This document shows positions 1 to 11,505 of a stretch of 64,000 nt of DNA, one piece after another. Source of the stretch: Eledone cirrhosa (Eukaryota > Mollusca > Cephalopoda > Octopoda > Eledonidae); the NCBI GenBank assembly GCA_964016885.1, contig OZ024743.1, positions 18,384,872-18,448,871 on the forward strand, in the 5' to 3' direction. The notes beneath the pieces were generated by a model, which was given only the letters and a program-made list of their open reading frames with translations, was not told where the DNA came from and ran no database searches. Both the position numbers and the translations under genes were made by a program. Position 1 is the first letter of the stretch. Each line of letters begins with the position of its first letter.

Positions 1-422
1 CATCACCACAAACACCAACAGTTCACCATCATTAACCCCAACACCACCATCACCAACACCACAAACGTCACCAAAAAGCGTAACAGAAACAAACCCACAA
101 CAAACGCAAACAAAACAAAACAACCAAAACGATACACACTACACAGCATTAAATTTGAACAACAACCAATTATTACACTACATGCAACACAACACCAGCA
201 TCACATAAAAGACTACACAACAACCCCAAAGTGAACACCACCTCCACACATACAAATCACTCGCATCACACAGAAAACGTGCACACACTAAAACAAAAAT
301 TCCCTAAAGACATCGGAGACTCCGACAAACACTCTCCAGGAGGATTTATAAGGACATCCTTCTGGAGGAGGCCACAAGCAGTGAAAAGGATGGACAAACC
401 CTCCTTCCTCTACGAGAAGTAA
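1..422 (+). pseudogene. LINE-A ORF1, C-terminal part
   Basis: This is the end of the RNA-binding ORF1 protein. It is Thr/Pro/Asn-rich and finishes with a segment conserved in LINE-B ORF1: the residues SDKHSPGGF, then FWRRPQA and FLYEK before the TAA at 420-422. The conserved tail can only be read by changing frame around 200-230, so the copy is broken. The zinc knuckle expected further upstream lies outside the window. The stop is 39 nt before the ORF2 ATG at 462, the same spacing as in LINE-B. Confidence 0.75.
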
Positions 423-461
423 GGTAAGTGGTCTTTCCCATCTTTTTCACTCCATTTCAAC

Positions 462-3400
462 ATGACCTCACTCAGAATAGGCAGCATAAATGCGCGTGGC
501 TTGGGGTCGTCATGGAAGCAGGGCCACCTGCTCAACGACCTCAGGTCACTAAACATAGATGTAGTGACCGTCAGCGGTCCAGAATCTCCGAAGCACGGGG
601 CTTCGCACCGATCTTCGGCGGCTACGATGTGGAAGGAATCTCCTAGCCGTCCGGGATCGTGGGGAAGGAGTTGCTTTGCTTTTTCGGAGAGGTTTGGATT
701 TCGCCATACGGGCCATCTTCCTGGACCCAGAAGGTAAGTTGGTGGTTCTGGACGTGACCAGCGGAGACGGGCAAGCTTTAAGGCTAGTAGCCGTCTATGC
801 CCCGACAGGAGCAGGGCGGCCTGATTTCTTCCGGCGTCTGGATACCTTTCTTGGAACGTCCCGCTCTTTAGTGTTAGTGGCAACTGGAACGGGATCTTAG
901 ATGCACGCTGGGACTGTGTGTGATTAGCGGATAGGGAGGTGGGTGCAAGAGCCACACCAACCTGCTCAGGCGTTTTGAACTGTCTGACAGGTACCGATTG
1001 GATTTCCCGAATGTGCCAATGTGGACTTGGACAAATCACATAGGGTCATCCAGATCATATCTAGATAGAGTATTTTGTAGAGAAATAGATAGGTCTAGCA
1101 TAGGCTGTCCACAATTCAAGATAGTCAGCTACACGGACCACAAATTCGTGATCTGTGTGTTTGACTTAGATAGGCTTCATAGACGAGGACCCGGCTACTG
1201 GAAGCTAAACGCGTCTTTACCAGCGCGCAAGACCTACAGAGACCGGATTAGCGAACTAGTTAAGCTGGCGTTGACGGGGGCCATCGTCAACAACAAGTGG
1301 TGGTTTGCTCTGAAAAGAGCAATTAGAACAGAGTCCATTAGGTTTAGTAAGGCTTTAGCAATAGAGAAAAATAGACCGCGACCGACGAGAAAAATAGCAT
1401 CGCGACCGACGTACTTGCGGCGAAATTGGCCCTTGACCAAGAACGAAAGCCGCGTTGTCAGAGCTAGAGTGCGTGCTCTGAGACACAAGAGGGAACGAAA
1501 GCCGACAGTGGGCCCGAGTGGTGGAGGCTCGTCGTGGCAAGAAAGCCACGATCCGGTCTTTGGTGGAGCACGACGGGCGCATGCTACTCGATCCCGGGCC
1601 AATGTGTGAAGCTTTTCAGCGACAATTCACTCAGTTGTTCGGGGGCAGCGGCGGGCCGGATCGAGGGATGGACTTTAGTGTCTACCTCGACAGACTACCG
1701 CGGCTCTCGGCCACTGAGGCGGAGGGTTGCGAAAAGCCAATAAGAGCCGCTGAAGTACGGGAGGCAATGACTAGCTACACAAGCGGTTAATCGCCTGGTT
1801 TGGATGGTCTGCCCTATGAACTTTACTTACAGATGCCAGACTTGTTCGGAGGCCTCTTGGCGGACGTCTACTGCAACCGGCAACAGAACGGGAGAATTCC
1901 CAGCTCTGTGAGCCGAGGAGCTGTGGCGCTGCTGAGAATGGATCCGAACAAGGGGGATAACATAGATAATTTTAGGCCCCTAACTCTGCTAAACACAGAG
2001 TTCAAGATTTTGGTCAAAGTGTAGCAAAGAGGTTGGCGCTTGTCGTTGGCGGTCTGGTGGGAGAAGCGCAGACATGCGCCATTCCCGACAGAACCATCCA
2101 CGACAACCTCCACCTCATGCGATACATCGTAGAGAGGGTAACTAGGGAACCTGGCATGGGTGGGTCGTTGATCAATTTAGATCAGTCGAAAGCTTTCGAT
2201 AGTGTCGACCATCGTTACCTAGCGGCAGTCCTGAGGGCGGCTGTCTTTGAGCTCGTCTTGAGAGCCTGGATCGCTGCCATGCACAGCGACATCTGCTCTG
2301 TGGTGAGAGTGAACGGTCACCATTCGGAACCGTTCAACATCATGCGCTCGGTCCGCCAAGGATGTCCCATCTCGTCCCTCTTGTACGTATTGACTCTCGA
2401 GACTTTACTGCACAAACTGGAGACGTTGAGGGTGGTCCCGCGCGAACTAGGATGCGGAAGATCTGTGTCAGCATATGCGGACGATGTCACCGTAGTTGTG
2501 TCGAACGCCAATCACATCGAGGCGATCGGCACTACACTAAAATAATACGAAGAGGTGACAGGAGCAATGATCAACCAGGAAAAGTCAGTGGGCCTGCAGC
2601 TCAGCACCTGGAGAGACAGGTCCATGCCGTCCAACAGCGTCGTCGGTCGCTGGACAGACGCACCAGTTAAATTGCTCGGGGTCTGGTTCGGTCCGGATCT
2701 CCAGACGGACAGAAACTGGGACGAGGTGACGAGCAGGGTGGCTTCTCTCACCCAGAAATGGGCCGAGAGGAAGCTATCCCTGAAAGGTCGAGCGGAGGTG
2801 GCTAACGCGTATATCGCGTCCATCATCTACTACCGCCTGACCGTCGTACCTTGTCCTAAGCCCCGCTTCACTGCGCTGGAGCGTTTGCTCTTTCGCTTTT
2901 TGTGACAGGGACGCGCTCCGATGGTCAGGCGGTCCATCTGCTGTCAACACCCTCTACGTGGAGGGCTGGGAATGCCGTGGCTGATGATGCGCAGACACGC
3001 GCTCAGGCTATGACATCTTCACCTGTTCCTCGACGGTGATCAGGTGTGCTCTCCGTTTGCTAGACGCGTCTTTCCCCAGCTCGTCTCCTTGATGGAGCTG
3101 CAGTCCTGGGTCAAGCGAACACCGAGAGGGAGCGCTTCGAGACTGGAATGTCTTCAGGCGCTCACATCCCTCGACCAATCGTGCAATGTGATCTGTGGAA
3201 ACTGCACCTTGGCGTTCTATAGATGATTAGTGGAGGGGAAGAGCGACAACGTACTTGGGGAAACTCTAGGCGTCGACGAAAATCAACTAGCCAATCTCTT
3301 CGGAAGAATTTCGGGCCGGTGCCTATGGACAATTTCCAGAAATCCCTGGCCTGGCAGTGCTGCCGAGGAGCTTTGCCAGTTCGGGATAAACTCTACAGGC

Positions 3401-3841
3401 ATGGAGATGCCGTCAGCCGGGCATGTCCGAGATGTGCGCAGGGCCACGTAACCGTCCTGCACGCACTCGTCCAGTGTCCAAGCATTGCAGACTTGTGGAT
3501 TTATGTCGAACACCTGCTGTCGCGTGTGGGACGGATCAAGCTATCAGCTGAGTCCATCGTGAGGATTGCCCTGCCCTCTTCCTTTAGCCGGGAAGGGCAG
3601 GCAGTTTTTTATCTGTCTGGTGGCCATGGTGAAAGAGATAGCATGGTGGACAGGTTTGAAAGTGCTGAAGACGAGCACTTACCTCTTCGGTGATGCCCTG
3701 ATTAACTTTTTCAAATTTCATTTGAAAAGGAAAGTCAGGGTAGAAAGGGAAGTGCACTCTTCCCAGCATTTTGTTGAAAGATGGGTGAGAGAGGCAAGAA
3801 TGGCCCGAGTGAATGGGCCTACTCTGAGTATGTGTCTGTAA
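462..3841 (+). pseudogene. LINE-A ORF2: APE endonuclease / reverse transcriptase, broken
   Basis: ORF2 encodes the enzyme that nicks target DNA and copies the LINE RNA at the nick. The start at 462 gives MTSLRIGSINARGLG, the first beta strand of the AP-endonuclease-like domain. The domain continues in other frames with VAVYAPTG (about 795-820), SYLDRVF (about 1050-1080) and YTDHK (about 1130). Reverse transcriptase blocks follow: LINLDQSKAFDSVDH (about 2165-2215), VRQGCPISSLLYVLTLE (about 2350-2400) and the catalytic SAYADDVTV (about 2467-2495). A C-terminal Cys/His block, CPRCAQGHVTVLHALVQC, lies at about 3425-3480. At least eight frame changes or stops interrupt it. It is a decayed sister of the LINE-B ORF2. 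Confidence 0.88.
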
Positions 3842-4084
3842 ATTAAAGATAGAACACTGGGAGAGGGCACTTGCCCTGGTGGTCAGAGTCACTGTGGCTT
3901 TTTAATGGGCTTTCTCCACGAATGTCCTACGGAAGTCTCCCTCCTTTTGTGGAATGTTTTCATTGTCCTATTATTACATCCTCTGTTTCTTGTCTTTTTT
4001 ACACGCAGAAATTCCCAATTGTACCGCCCTGTATTGTCCTGTACTGTCCTTAATGTCTACTTTATATAAACCCTTGTGGTTAAT

Positions 4085-4165
4085 AAAAAAATCATTATTA
4101 TTATAATTATTATTATTATTATTATCATTACAGTTGCATTTATCTTATTATTATTATTACAGTTG
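4085..4165. repeat. (ATT)n tract shared by LINE-A tail and R4-1 3' end
   Basis: An imperfect ATT/TTA repeat with a short duplicated insert ('ACAGTTG(C/A)ATTTATCTTATT'). It is both the 3' tail of LINE-A and the 3' boundary of the minus-strand R4-1 element, so the two retrotransposons meet tail to tail inside it. The same R4 3' end plus (TAA)n recurs at about 28575-28665. Confidence 0.85.
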
Positions 4166-6117
4166 AATTTATCTTGCTTTATGTTCATACGCGTTATCAC
4201 CAAGTCACAACCAGTGACCTCAAGAGACAACAAGGTCCGCCATGTTAAAGAAAGAACATACATACTCACACATGCATCTTTAGTGTTTAGACTTGTGATG
4301 TACTTATATTGACAGAATCTTCCTTAGTATATGGGCAGTTCCCATTAGTACTATCTTTTGTATTTCTCCTATACGCGGGTTTCCTGGGATTTGCGATAAG
4401 TAATCATTAGACCCCTTATGTATCATTCCCAGAGCGCCTACAACCACTGGTATTGTTTTATTTCTCAATTTCCACATTTTTCCAATTTCTCTCTCCAGGA
4501 CCTTATACTTGCTCAATTTTTCAAATGTTTTTATAGATACATTCTTGTCTATTGGAACAGACATATCAATTAGCAGGCATACCCTCTTTTTAAAGTCCTT
4601 CAATATTATATCAGGTCTATTTGCATCTAGTTTTCGGTCTGTTTGGGTGCTAAAGTTCCACAAGATTGAGATGTGATCTTTTTCAAGTATGGGATGTGGT
4701 TGATGCTCCCACCAATTCTTTTGAATGGGGCAGGTCAAAATGCTTACACATTATCCAATGTATGTATTGTGCAGCTCTGTCATGCCTGTTTAGGTATTCG
4801 GTTGGAGCTATAGGACTGCACATTGAAATTATATGGTCAATGGTCTCTGGTTGTTTTTTGCATACACGGCATAATGGGCTGCATCCATTTTTTATTATGT
4901 TGGCTTGGTAATTTTTTGTTGGCAGACACTGATCTTGTGCTGATATAATCAGTCCTTCAGTCTCCGATTTCAGTCCAGAGGATGCCAACCAGTGATGGGT
5001 TAAAGTTTTGTCAACATCAGGATTGTTAGCTCGCTCTGGGTATTTTCCATACAGAGGCCTTTCTTGACATTTCTTAGCCAGTTTCTGTAGCAGTTCTTTC
5101 TTTGCAGTTACTTTTACCTGCTTTGCTTTTTCTGTGTTTTCCATTTCATCAGTAAATGGGAATTCTGAAATTTGTAGTCCATTACTGTATCTTTGTGCAT
5201 CTTTTGTAATGGAATATGATCTTTTGATGCTTTCGTGTTTCAAAACGAGTTTGATCATCCAATCATCTGATTCCCTTAGATATGTAGATAATCCAATTGT
5301 TGCAGTGTTCAACGCAATGTCTAACTGGATTAACCCACGTCCTCCTTCTTTCCTAGGGAGATTTATTCTATCTATATCTGCCTTCGGGTGATGCATTCTG
5401 TGCATGGTTAAGAATTTTCGAATTTTTGTATCGAGCCTACGGATCTCTGTGCTTGACCAGTTGATGACATTGTAACTGTAGGTTACTACTGGTATGGCAA
5501 GCGTGTTTATGGCATCGATCCTATTCCTTGTATTCAATTCCGTTCTTAAGATTGCTCCTACTCTGCGATAACATTCCTTCCTTATCCTTTTTCCTCATTG
5601 TCGAGTGCTTGATTCCGTCTCCTTCACAAACACCTAGATATTTGTAAGTTTTTTCTTGATCAAGTTCTCTTATCACGTTCCCCCGATCAAGATTAATGTC
5701 TGAACACTTCAGCAGCTTTCCTCTGGTGAACGTTTCTTTGGCGCATTTATCTAGTCCAAACTCCATTTTAATGTCATCACTGAACTGCTCCACAGTGGAT
5801 AATAGCCCTTGCAATTCTTCATCATTTTTTGCAAATAGTTTCAGGTCATCCATGTAGAACAGGTGATTAATGGTTTTGTCATAGACTTTATATCCATGTT
5901 TTGTTTCATTGAGCATTTTACTTAATGGTATAAGTGAGATGCAGAATAAAAGCGGTGATACAGAGTCACCCTGAAAAATTCCACATTTAATATTAACTTC
6001 TCCAGCTTCCAGTTATTTTGTTTCACTATTCAAACGGAGTGTCGTTTCCATGTCTTCATACTGAATGACAAAAACCTCCTGACAACGGGGGATATTTTGA
6101 AAATCTCTAAACATTTT
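4166..6117 (-). mobile_element. R4-1: R4/Dong-like non-LTR retrotransposon, 5'-truncated
   Basis: This minus-strand retrotransposon carries a reverse transcriptase followed by a restriction-like endonuclease instead of an APE domain. It is truncated inside the reverse transcriptase at an (ATT)n tract (6118-6164) and its 3' UTR ends in another at 4110-4160. The 3' part is closely repeated on the plus strand as R4-2 (27512-28607). Dong and R4-type elements are known to insert in TAA repeats, which fits both flanks. The clade is inferred from the domain order and motifs. Confidence 0.8.
4304..6112 (-). pseudogene. R4-1 ORF: reverse transcriptase with restriction-like endonuclease, broken
   Basis: Reading from 6112 downwards: the RT block CGIFQGDSVSPLLF (about 5970-5930, reached after an in-frame stop at about 6013-6015), then the catalytic FYMDDLKLFA (about 5855-5825), then a thumb-like region with MHHPKADIDRINLPRKEGGRG (about 5400-5340). 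The C-terminal part has a Cys/His knuckle CRVCKKQPETIDHIISMC (about 4870-4815) and the endonuclease core NRPDIILKDF, then CLLIDMSVP (about 4620-4550), the RPD...D arrangement of R2/R4-type nucleases. Two frameshifts, near 5525 and 4700, and several stops make it inactive. LINE-A lies immediately on its 3' side. Confidence 0.82.
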
Positions 6118-6129
6118 TATTATTATTAA

Positions 6130-6164
<35 letters not shown>
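6118..6164. repeat. (TTA)n microsatellite at the 5' break of R4-1
   Basis: About 16 TTA units with one TTAATA interruption. It separates the truncated 5' end of R4-1 from the SINE that starts immediately after it. Confidence 0.95.
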
Positions 6165-6167
<3 letters not shown>

Positions 6168-6345
6168 GGGCAATGCATTGCGGCAGTGAGTTACGGCCCT
6201 TCACGATAGGTGTTCAAATCCCACCGAGGTTAGCCATGCCTTTCATCCTTACGGGGTCGTTGATATAAAGTACCAGTAATGCTCTAATCGACTTTTTCCT
6301 CCATTTTATTTTGCTGGCAGTGTGCCTAAAGTAGAAACAATTATT
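6165..6345 (+). mobile_element. tRNA-derived cephalopod-type SINE
   Basis: A RNA polymerase III SINE in plus orientation. A B-box-like GTTCAAATC lies at 6212-6220, followed by the family core 'CTTTCATCCTTACGGGGTCG' and 'AAGTACCAGTAATGC'. The end 'TAGAAACAATTATTA' is shared with the copies at 30205-30393, 10690-10848 and 56858-56941. The extreme 5' end, with the A box, is missing or degenerate and merges with the (TTA)n tract. It has no coding capacity and would depend on a LINE for mobility. Confidence 0.85.
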
Positions 6346-7770
6346 ATCATTATAGTTATGATATGTAAATGATGATGATAATTATGATGATGATATTAAT
6401 GACGATGGTGATTATGTCGTGAGATTGTGGTTGAATACAAAAAGTGAAATAATTGTGATATGTGTAGTCGATTGTCGTGCTAGTGATGGTAGTACACATC
6501 TTTATATGTGCTTATGAAAGCATATTTTCTTACCATAAATCATTTCCTGACCTATCTGTAAATTTGTAACCTTGTCCAAACATTTTAGTGGATCACATGG
6601 CATATTATCTGACGTTTCTCACCTCGTGTTGTTTTAATGCAATGCAATATGAAGACGAAATAAATTGCTTTTTGAGATTTTACTTAACACCGAATCAAGT
6701 CTTTATCTACATTCACAGCTGCAGATTTGAAATTTCTGCACAGGCTCTTTCGAATGAATTCTATACACTTTGGATTACTGTCCTCATAGTAAACAAATAT
6801 AACATCAATTGCATACAATCTTAATTGAGTGAAATACGGCAAAACGCAAATATTAGCATAAACTGCATAACAGTGGGCGCTGGATTAATGAAGCATTTGC
6901 ATAGCAACTGTGACACTCTACTACTGCTAATAGACACATTATGCTATTTCAAATTTTGATTAGAATAGCGTCCACTTATTTACACGTATGAAGTACATTG
7001 CAGCATGGTATAATCTATTCCATTATATGTTAGTAAAGCTGTAAGAAAATGATATCAAATTTCAAATCAGCAATGCTACATTGGAGATTGAATGTTAATA
7101 TTTTAATCCACGAAATATTAATCTGATATTCATATTATTTTTCAAACATTTTCATAAAGAGAAATAGTTAAGATGTGCATTGAATGTTAGTGTTTTTATA
7201 ACTAAACTTATTATTTTACGATTTATTAATATCAATAACAGAAATGTAAAAGCCCAAAATGCTAAAATCTTATAAAATTAATATTGTTAAATACTCCATT
7301 TCGTTGCAAATTGTCTTTTTTACATAATATTGACATAATATGAAATGAGCTACATTAATAAGCTTCGGCGTTCCGTTACATATAAATATTATTATGTAAC
7401 TTTACTGCTGTGTTCGTTATTGATATTATTGAATTGTTATTACTGTTTATTGCATTCTCTTTTAATACCAGGCATTAAACATTCAAAAATTATCGTTCGA
7501 TGTAATTGACGAAAGAATTCCTTACGAGGATATTGCAAATACTTAAGAACTTTAAACAGTGAGATTTCTCTCGTTGAGATTGGATACGAAGCCAAGAGCT
7601 TTTAGTCACTGGCAAGTTGCCTGCCTGTTAAAATGCTTCATGTCTCTTAAAAGGTCCTTAAGTGGTTTATGCTTGAACTAGCTTGATGGAAGTAGATTGG
7701 AAGAAATTATCATTATGTGACGTGTTGTAAAATATATATTTCTTGATGCGTTTGAAAGAAGTACGCACAC
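6346..7770. other. AT-rich DNA, no gene recognised
   Basis: Starts with an imperfect GAT/ATG repeat (about 6355-6420), then unique AT-rich sequence. The short open frames show no recognisable domain and I see nothing else here. Confidence 0.6.
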
Positions 7771-7799
7771 AAACACTTAGTCGCATACGCACATCAACG

Positions 7800-7868
7800 C
7801 ACACTCACTCGCACACACATGCACACACACACACACATATATATAGAGAGAGATAGATATACATACGT

Positions 7869-7925
<57 letters not shown>
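7800..7925. repeat. Compound (AC)n / (AT)n microsatellite
   Basis: AC-rich segments (7800-7840, 7868-7885) alternate with AT runs, ending in about 20 AT units at 7884-7924. Confidence 0.95.
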
Positions 7926-7928
<3 letters not shown>

Positions 7929-8780
7929 AAGTGGTTGACGACTTAGAGAAAAGAGTATTCAATACTAAAATAGAGTTTTAATATTGTTGTGCTTTGCTTG
8001 AAGTATTGTGTAAAGTTAGAACATATTCTCTGTTTTTAAAAGCTACTGCAATGTCAAATGGACATTGAACGGCAAAATTTGAGAACAATCATTTTCGAGT
8101 GTTGAGTTGCAGTTCATTATAGTGTCCTTGTATTAAGAGAGAAACTCCATTCATCAAAAGACTAAGAGTAAAAAACTATATTTTATAGGATCACGTCGTA
8201 TATTATTTTATAGGATCACTTCGTATATTATTTTGATTATATCTGATTTCAGAAAATGCTAGAAATTACGAGGTATATCATGATATCAGTGACATCCCAT
8301 TAAATCTATCCATAATAATATGAAATAGTGCAGTAATATACAACATCAGTTAACTTAAAATTACGAAAGGAAACCTCGAAGTAGTAACAATTTTGATGTA
8401 GCTTCTAATATATAAATCCCCTGGTTATTGCTTTATTTGAAAGTAGATATGTATGGACCGTTTCTTCTAAGTGAGTCAAATGAATGCGTATATGACGTTC
8501 AAGTTTATTTTAAAACCTGCCGAAGCTCATCTACTCTCTAGTTCAGAAAACAACAGCTTTCTTCAAGAGAACGATAGTTAGTGAGAGAACGTAATGAGAA
8601 AGTTGTAAAGAGCAAGATGTGATTCAAGTGAAAGACTAGTACTTTCTTTATTGATACCCAATGGATGAAAGGCAAAGAGGGATTCGAAATCAGAGAGCAG
8701 AGGTTCGGAACAAATATTTTAACGCATTCTATTCTACAATCTATCGACGCTGTAAATCTGACGCCTAGAGTGGAATTACA
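7926..8780. other. AT-rich DNA with a 25-bp tandem duplication
   Basis: No gene recognised. Two adjacent 25-bp units, 8181-8205 and 8206-8230 (TTTTATAGGATCAC then G or T then TCGTATATTA), differ at one base. The rest is unremarkable. Confidence 0.6.
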
Positions 8781-8837
8781 ACCATACACGTATATATATA
8801 TATATAGAGAAAAACAGAGAGAGAGAGACTTTTAAAA

Positions 8838-9025
8838 CAAATGAAAAATGCATATTCGAAAACATGTGTTTCACCAGAGGGGTTTTCAACACCAACAGAA
8901 AATCCCTCTGAAACACGTGTCCCCAAATATGGTCTGCTAATTTTCGGGCGATCTAACTCTATACCGAACTCGTCCAATGGAATGAGTGATCTACCATATT
9001 CGGTTGTAACCACCCGGGTATTAAA

Positions 9026-9030
<5 letters not shown>
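8838..9030. other. Unassigned GC-shifted block ending in (TA)n
   Basis: A block of about 190 bp, less AT-rich than its surroundings. It contains the near-inverted pair 'GTGTTTCACCAGAGGG' (about 8866) and 'CCCTCTGAAACACG' (about 8903). It stops abruptly at a (TA)n tract. The length and boundary suggest a truncated repeat, but I do not recognise the family. Confidence 0.4.
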
Positions 9031-9117
<87 letters not shown>

Positions 9118-9175
9118 TTGTGTTTGTGTGCGTGTGTGTGTGCGTGTGTGTGTGTGTATATATATATATTTGTTT
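9030..9175. repeat. (TA)n followed by (TG)n
   Basis: About 36 TA units (9030-9103) pass into TG-rich sequence (9103-9157) and a short TA run. The alternating purine-pyrimidine stretch is long. Confidence 0.95.
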
Positions 9176-9830
9176 TTTTGTGTGTTGGTGTACGGAATAA
9201 TCATTTTGTATTATTTAACTATAAACGTGTTGTATATGTAGTATGTAATCATATGTGTGGCCGTTAATGTAGAAAATGAGGATTCGTCTCTAAATGAATT
9301 CTGTAGATGTATTGAATAGCTTCCAAGATCTGTTGATAAACTAATATTTACATGATTCAGTTAGAACTTAATTGATTGTCATGAAAGAGAGTATTGCATT
9401 TTTCAAAATATGTAGAAAAGAGGTCAACAATCATATCATAAAAGAGGTCAACAAATATCACATCGGAAATTTTGGAAATGTATTGAATTATCTGAGAAAT
9501 ATGCAATTTTACTTTAAAGCATACCTGAAATAATTCGTACATTTAAATGCATCTGAAATCTTTAAACTAGAATGTCTCTCTGTTTATGCAGCTATTATGT
9601 TTTTGGTTGCAATGATCTATATTAAGAAGCAATGACATTCTAATCATGGATCGCATTTTATTTCCTGGTAACATATATATTCTTGAGTGAGAAAGTTTAC
9701 ACACGAACTGTATTTTAATGTACTGTACTGATTGGTTTGAACGTAACGCGCTTCAATTACTAAAAGCATATTATAATTTGGAGTACGCACACCCACACAC
9801 AAACACACGCACACACATACACTCACGCAT
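9176..9830. other. AT-rich DNA, no gene recognised
   Basis: Unique-looking sequence. It contains a short partial duplication, 'AAAGAGGTCAACAA' at about 9416 and 9438. Nothing else was seen. Confidence 0.5.
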
Positions 9831-9840
9831 ATATATATAT

Positions 9841-10008
9841 CCACCACTCCCCTACACACCATTTGAACTCTGTTCCCTCACACTTATCACCTGAGGAAGG
9901 GCTTATGCCCGAAACGTCGTTCCCCACCACCATCCCATTCTCCAGAGCGTGAAATTAATAAACATTCGTTGTACTGCCTCTCTGTTTTGTTCCTGTTCAA
10001 ATTGTTCC

Positions 10009-10012
<4 letters not shown>
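9841..10012 (+). mobile_element. Small pLTR-like repeat bracketed by (TA)n
   Basis: A GC-shifted segment of about 170 bp between a short TA run (9829-9840) and a longer (TA)n (10012-10056). It carries a hammerhead-like core (9891-9918) and ends 'CTGTTCAAATTGTTCCATTA'. Penelope-like elements are known to carry hammerhead motifs in their LTR-like repeats, so this may be a solitary or non-autonomous pLTR. The family assignment is an inference. Confidence 0.45.
9891..9918 (+). ncRNA. Hammerhead-ribozyme-like core
   Basis: The order CTGAGGA (9891-9897), GGGC-TTAT-GCCC hairpin (9899-9910), GAAA (9911-9914), then C-GTC (9915-9918) matches the conserved boxes of a type I hammerhead: CUGANGA, stem II, GAAA and the cleavage triplet. 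ACGT at 9914-9917 is a self-complementary very short stem III, as described for Penelope-associated hammerheads. An extra A at 9898 between the first box and stem II departs from consensus. Stem I is weak, with possible outer pairing CTCTG/CAGAG. It is probably degenerate. Confidence 0.45.

Positions 10013-10056
<44 letters not shown>
10012..10056. repeat. (TA)n microsatellite
   Basis: About 22 TA units immediately after the hammerhead-bearing repeat. Confidence 0.95.
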
Positions 10057-10058
<2 letters not shown>

Positions 10059-10680
10059 ATACCTAAAATGAAGGTGAACGTAAAATGACTATAGTTGAAG
10101 AGATGATACTGGAAAGTTGATAGAGTGTAGGCATTTCTATTTTATGTTGAGATGGCTTCTACGTGGCTTGAATTGTTTCATTATATTCCGAGGATTTCAT
10201 ATGAATGAAAAACTTCGTGTTCAATACAAGAATTTCTCTATATAATATATATGCATATGTGTAACTGTATGTGCGTATGTGGCTGTGCGTGTGTGTGTGT
10301 GGGTGTGTGGTGCATTAATCTGTGTTTATGAGTGTGCGTTGGTTTGTGTATACAGTGTATGTATATATGAATCTGTAATTCAATTTTTGTAAACAATTCC
10401 AAACTGATATGTTTACATGTTTCTATTAGATGAAATGAATCACGTGGAGAGAGCAGTATGTTTCCAAATATGTGTTTTACCTTTTCTTTAATAATGTAAG
10501 ATACGCAATACTTATGTAATTTATCTAATTATCCCGATTTAGTTCATCTGTGTTTCATCAACTATTGTTAGTTTTCAGTTAATTTAGATATTTTTCTCAA
10601 TAATAATCATCATCCTACCTAAGTTGCATATTTATTCTTTGTCCCCTATTTACGAAATTAAAGCGTCTTGTAACATTTTG
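10057..10680. other. AT-rich DNA, no gene recognised
   Basis: A GT-rich stretch occurs at 10255-10340. The rest is unique AT-rich sequence with no coding signal. Confidence 0.5.
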
Positions 10681-10689
10681 TCTAATAAT

Positions 10690-10848
10690 TGTTTCTAGCT
10701 TTGGCACAAAGCCAGTTATTATCGCAGTGCATTACTGGTACTTTATTTCATCGACCCCGTAAGGATGAAAGGCAAAATTATCCTCTGCGGGATTGAACTC
10801 ACACCTTAAATGGATGTAACTCTACCGATACTGCCAATCCATCTTTTT
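10690..10848 (-). mobile_element. Cephalopod-type SINE, minus strand
   Basis: The reverse complement carries the family core (CTTTCATCCTTACGGGGTCG, AAGTACCAGTAATGCACTG) and the 3' end GCCAAAGCTAGAAACAATTAT. The sequence TCTAATAAT at 10681-10689 and again at 10849-10857 is a plausible short target-site duplication. An internal deletion removes part of the tRNA-like head compared with the copy at 30205-30393. Confidence 0.82.
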
Positions 10849-10857
10849 CTAATAATA

Positions 10858-11505
10858 TTAAGCTATTAGGAACATAATATATTATTCACAATATATATTA
10901 TCATTCAGTACGAGATGGAAGACTCCGAAGTTACTAATTGGTCGCTGGAGAATGGATTGTTTTCCGAAATACATCAGGATTAATACATATTACCAAAGTT
11001 TATTATATATTGGTTTCTTCCTCATTTGCATTTCACTCTATTCGGTATTCTTATCTCTCTCTTTCTTCCTTATCCAACATTGTTTCCTCCATACTGTTTA
11101 GGTATACTCACGTTTTGCTCAATGTTATAAATCTGAATTGAAGCACAGTTCTCAACTAGCGCAGCTTTCATAACAAAAGATGTGTAATATGTTATCTCAT
11201 ATATTATCAGAGTTTTATGTCATTTAAGTATTTGTGTTTCTTTTAATAGCCTACTATTATTAATGAAATGTTTAAAAGGTTTGAAAGAGTTTCGGTTCCC
11301 TCAAAGTGTTTAATGTATTTAATCTAAATTTCGCGTAATTTCTGAATGGAATTTTAATATAATAAGCCGAATTATGGCAGAATACCAAGATAAAAGAACG
11401 TTGATTTCCTTGTAGCTCTTAGAGAGTGTATAGTTAAATGAAGGCAATAGTTATTCACATTTGTATCTCGAGCGTAAATATTAAGGTGATAACATATATT
11501 TCTTG
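10858..11505. other. AT-rich DNA, no gene recognised
   Basis: No recognisable domain, RNA gene or repeat. Confidence 0.5.

Larger units (their letters stand above)
1..4130 (+). mobile_element. LINE-A: APE-type non-LTR retrotransposon, 5' part outside the window
   Basis: The element enters the window inside ORF1, continues through ORF2 (endonuclease plus reverse transcriptase) and ends in a 3' UTR with 'CCCTTGTGGTTAATAAA' at about 4071-4087, followed by an (ATT)n tail. The order ORF1, 39-nt gap, ORF2 is identical in LINE-B (21665-27360), and the proteins are close enough to be the same family. LINE-C (48553-54240) is a more distant relative. The reading frames carry many frameshifts and stops, so this copy is dead. 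The reverse transcriptase box RQGCP followed by LYVLTLE recalls the Tx1/L1 group, but I cannot fix the clade without a tree. Confidence 0.9.

Noticed and set aside
4057..4312. Poly-isoleucine or poly-asparagine frames on both strands
   Set aside because: Produced by ATT/TAA repeats at the ends of LINE-A and R4-1.
7777..9200. Open frames rich in Tyr-Ile or Val-Cys repeats (also at 16.5, 30.0, 38.2, 43.0, 47.5 and 63.5 kb)
   Set aside because: They are translations of (TA)n, (TG)n and (CA)n microsatellites, not proteins.
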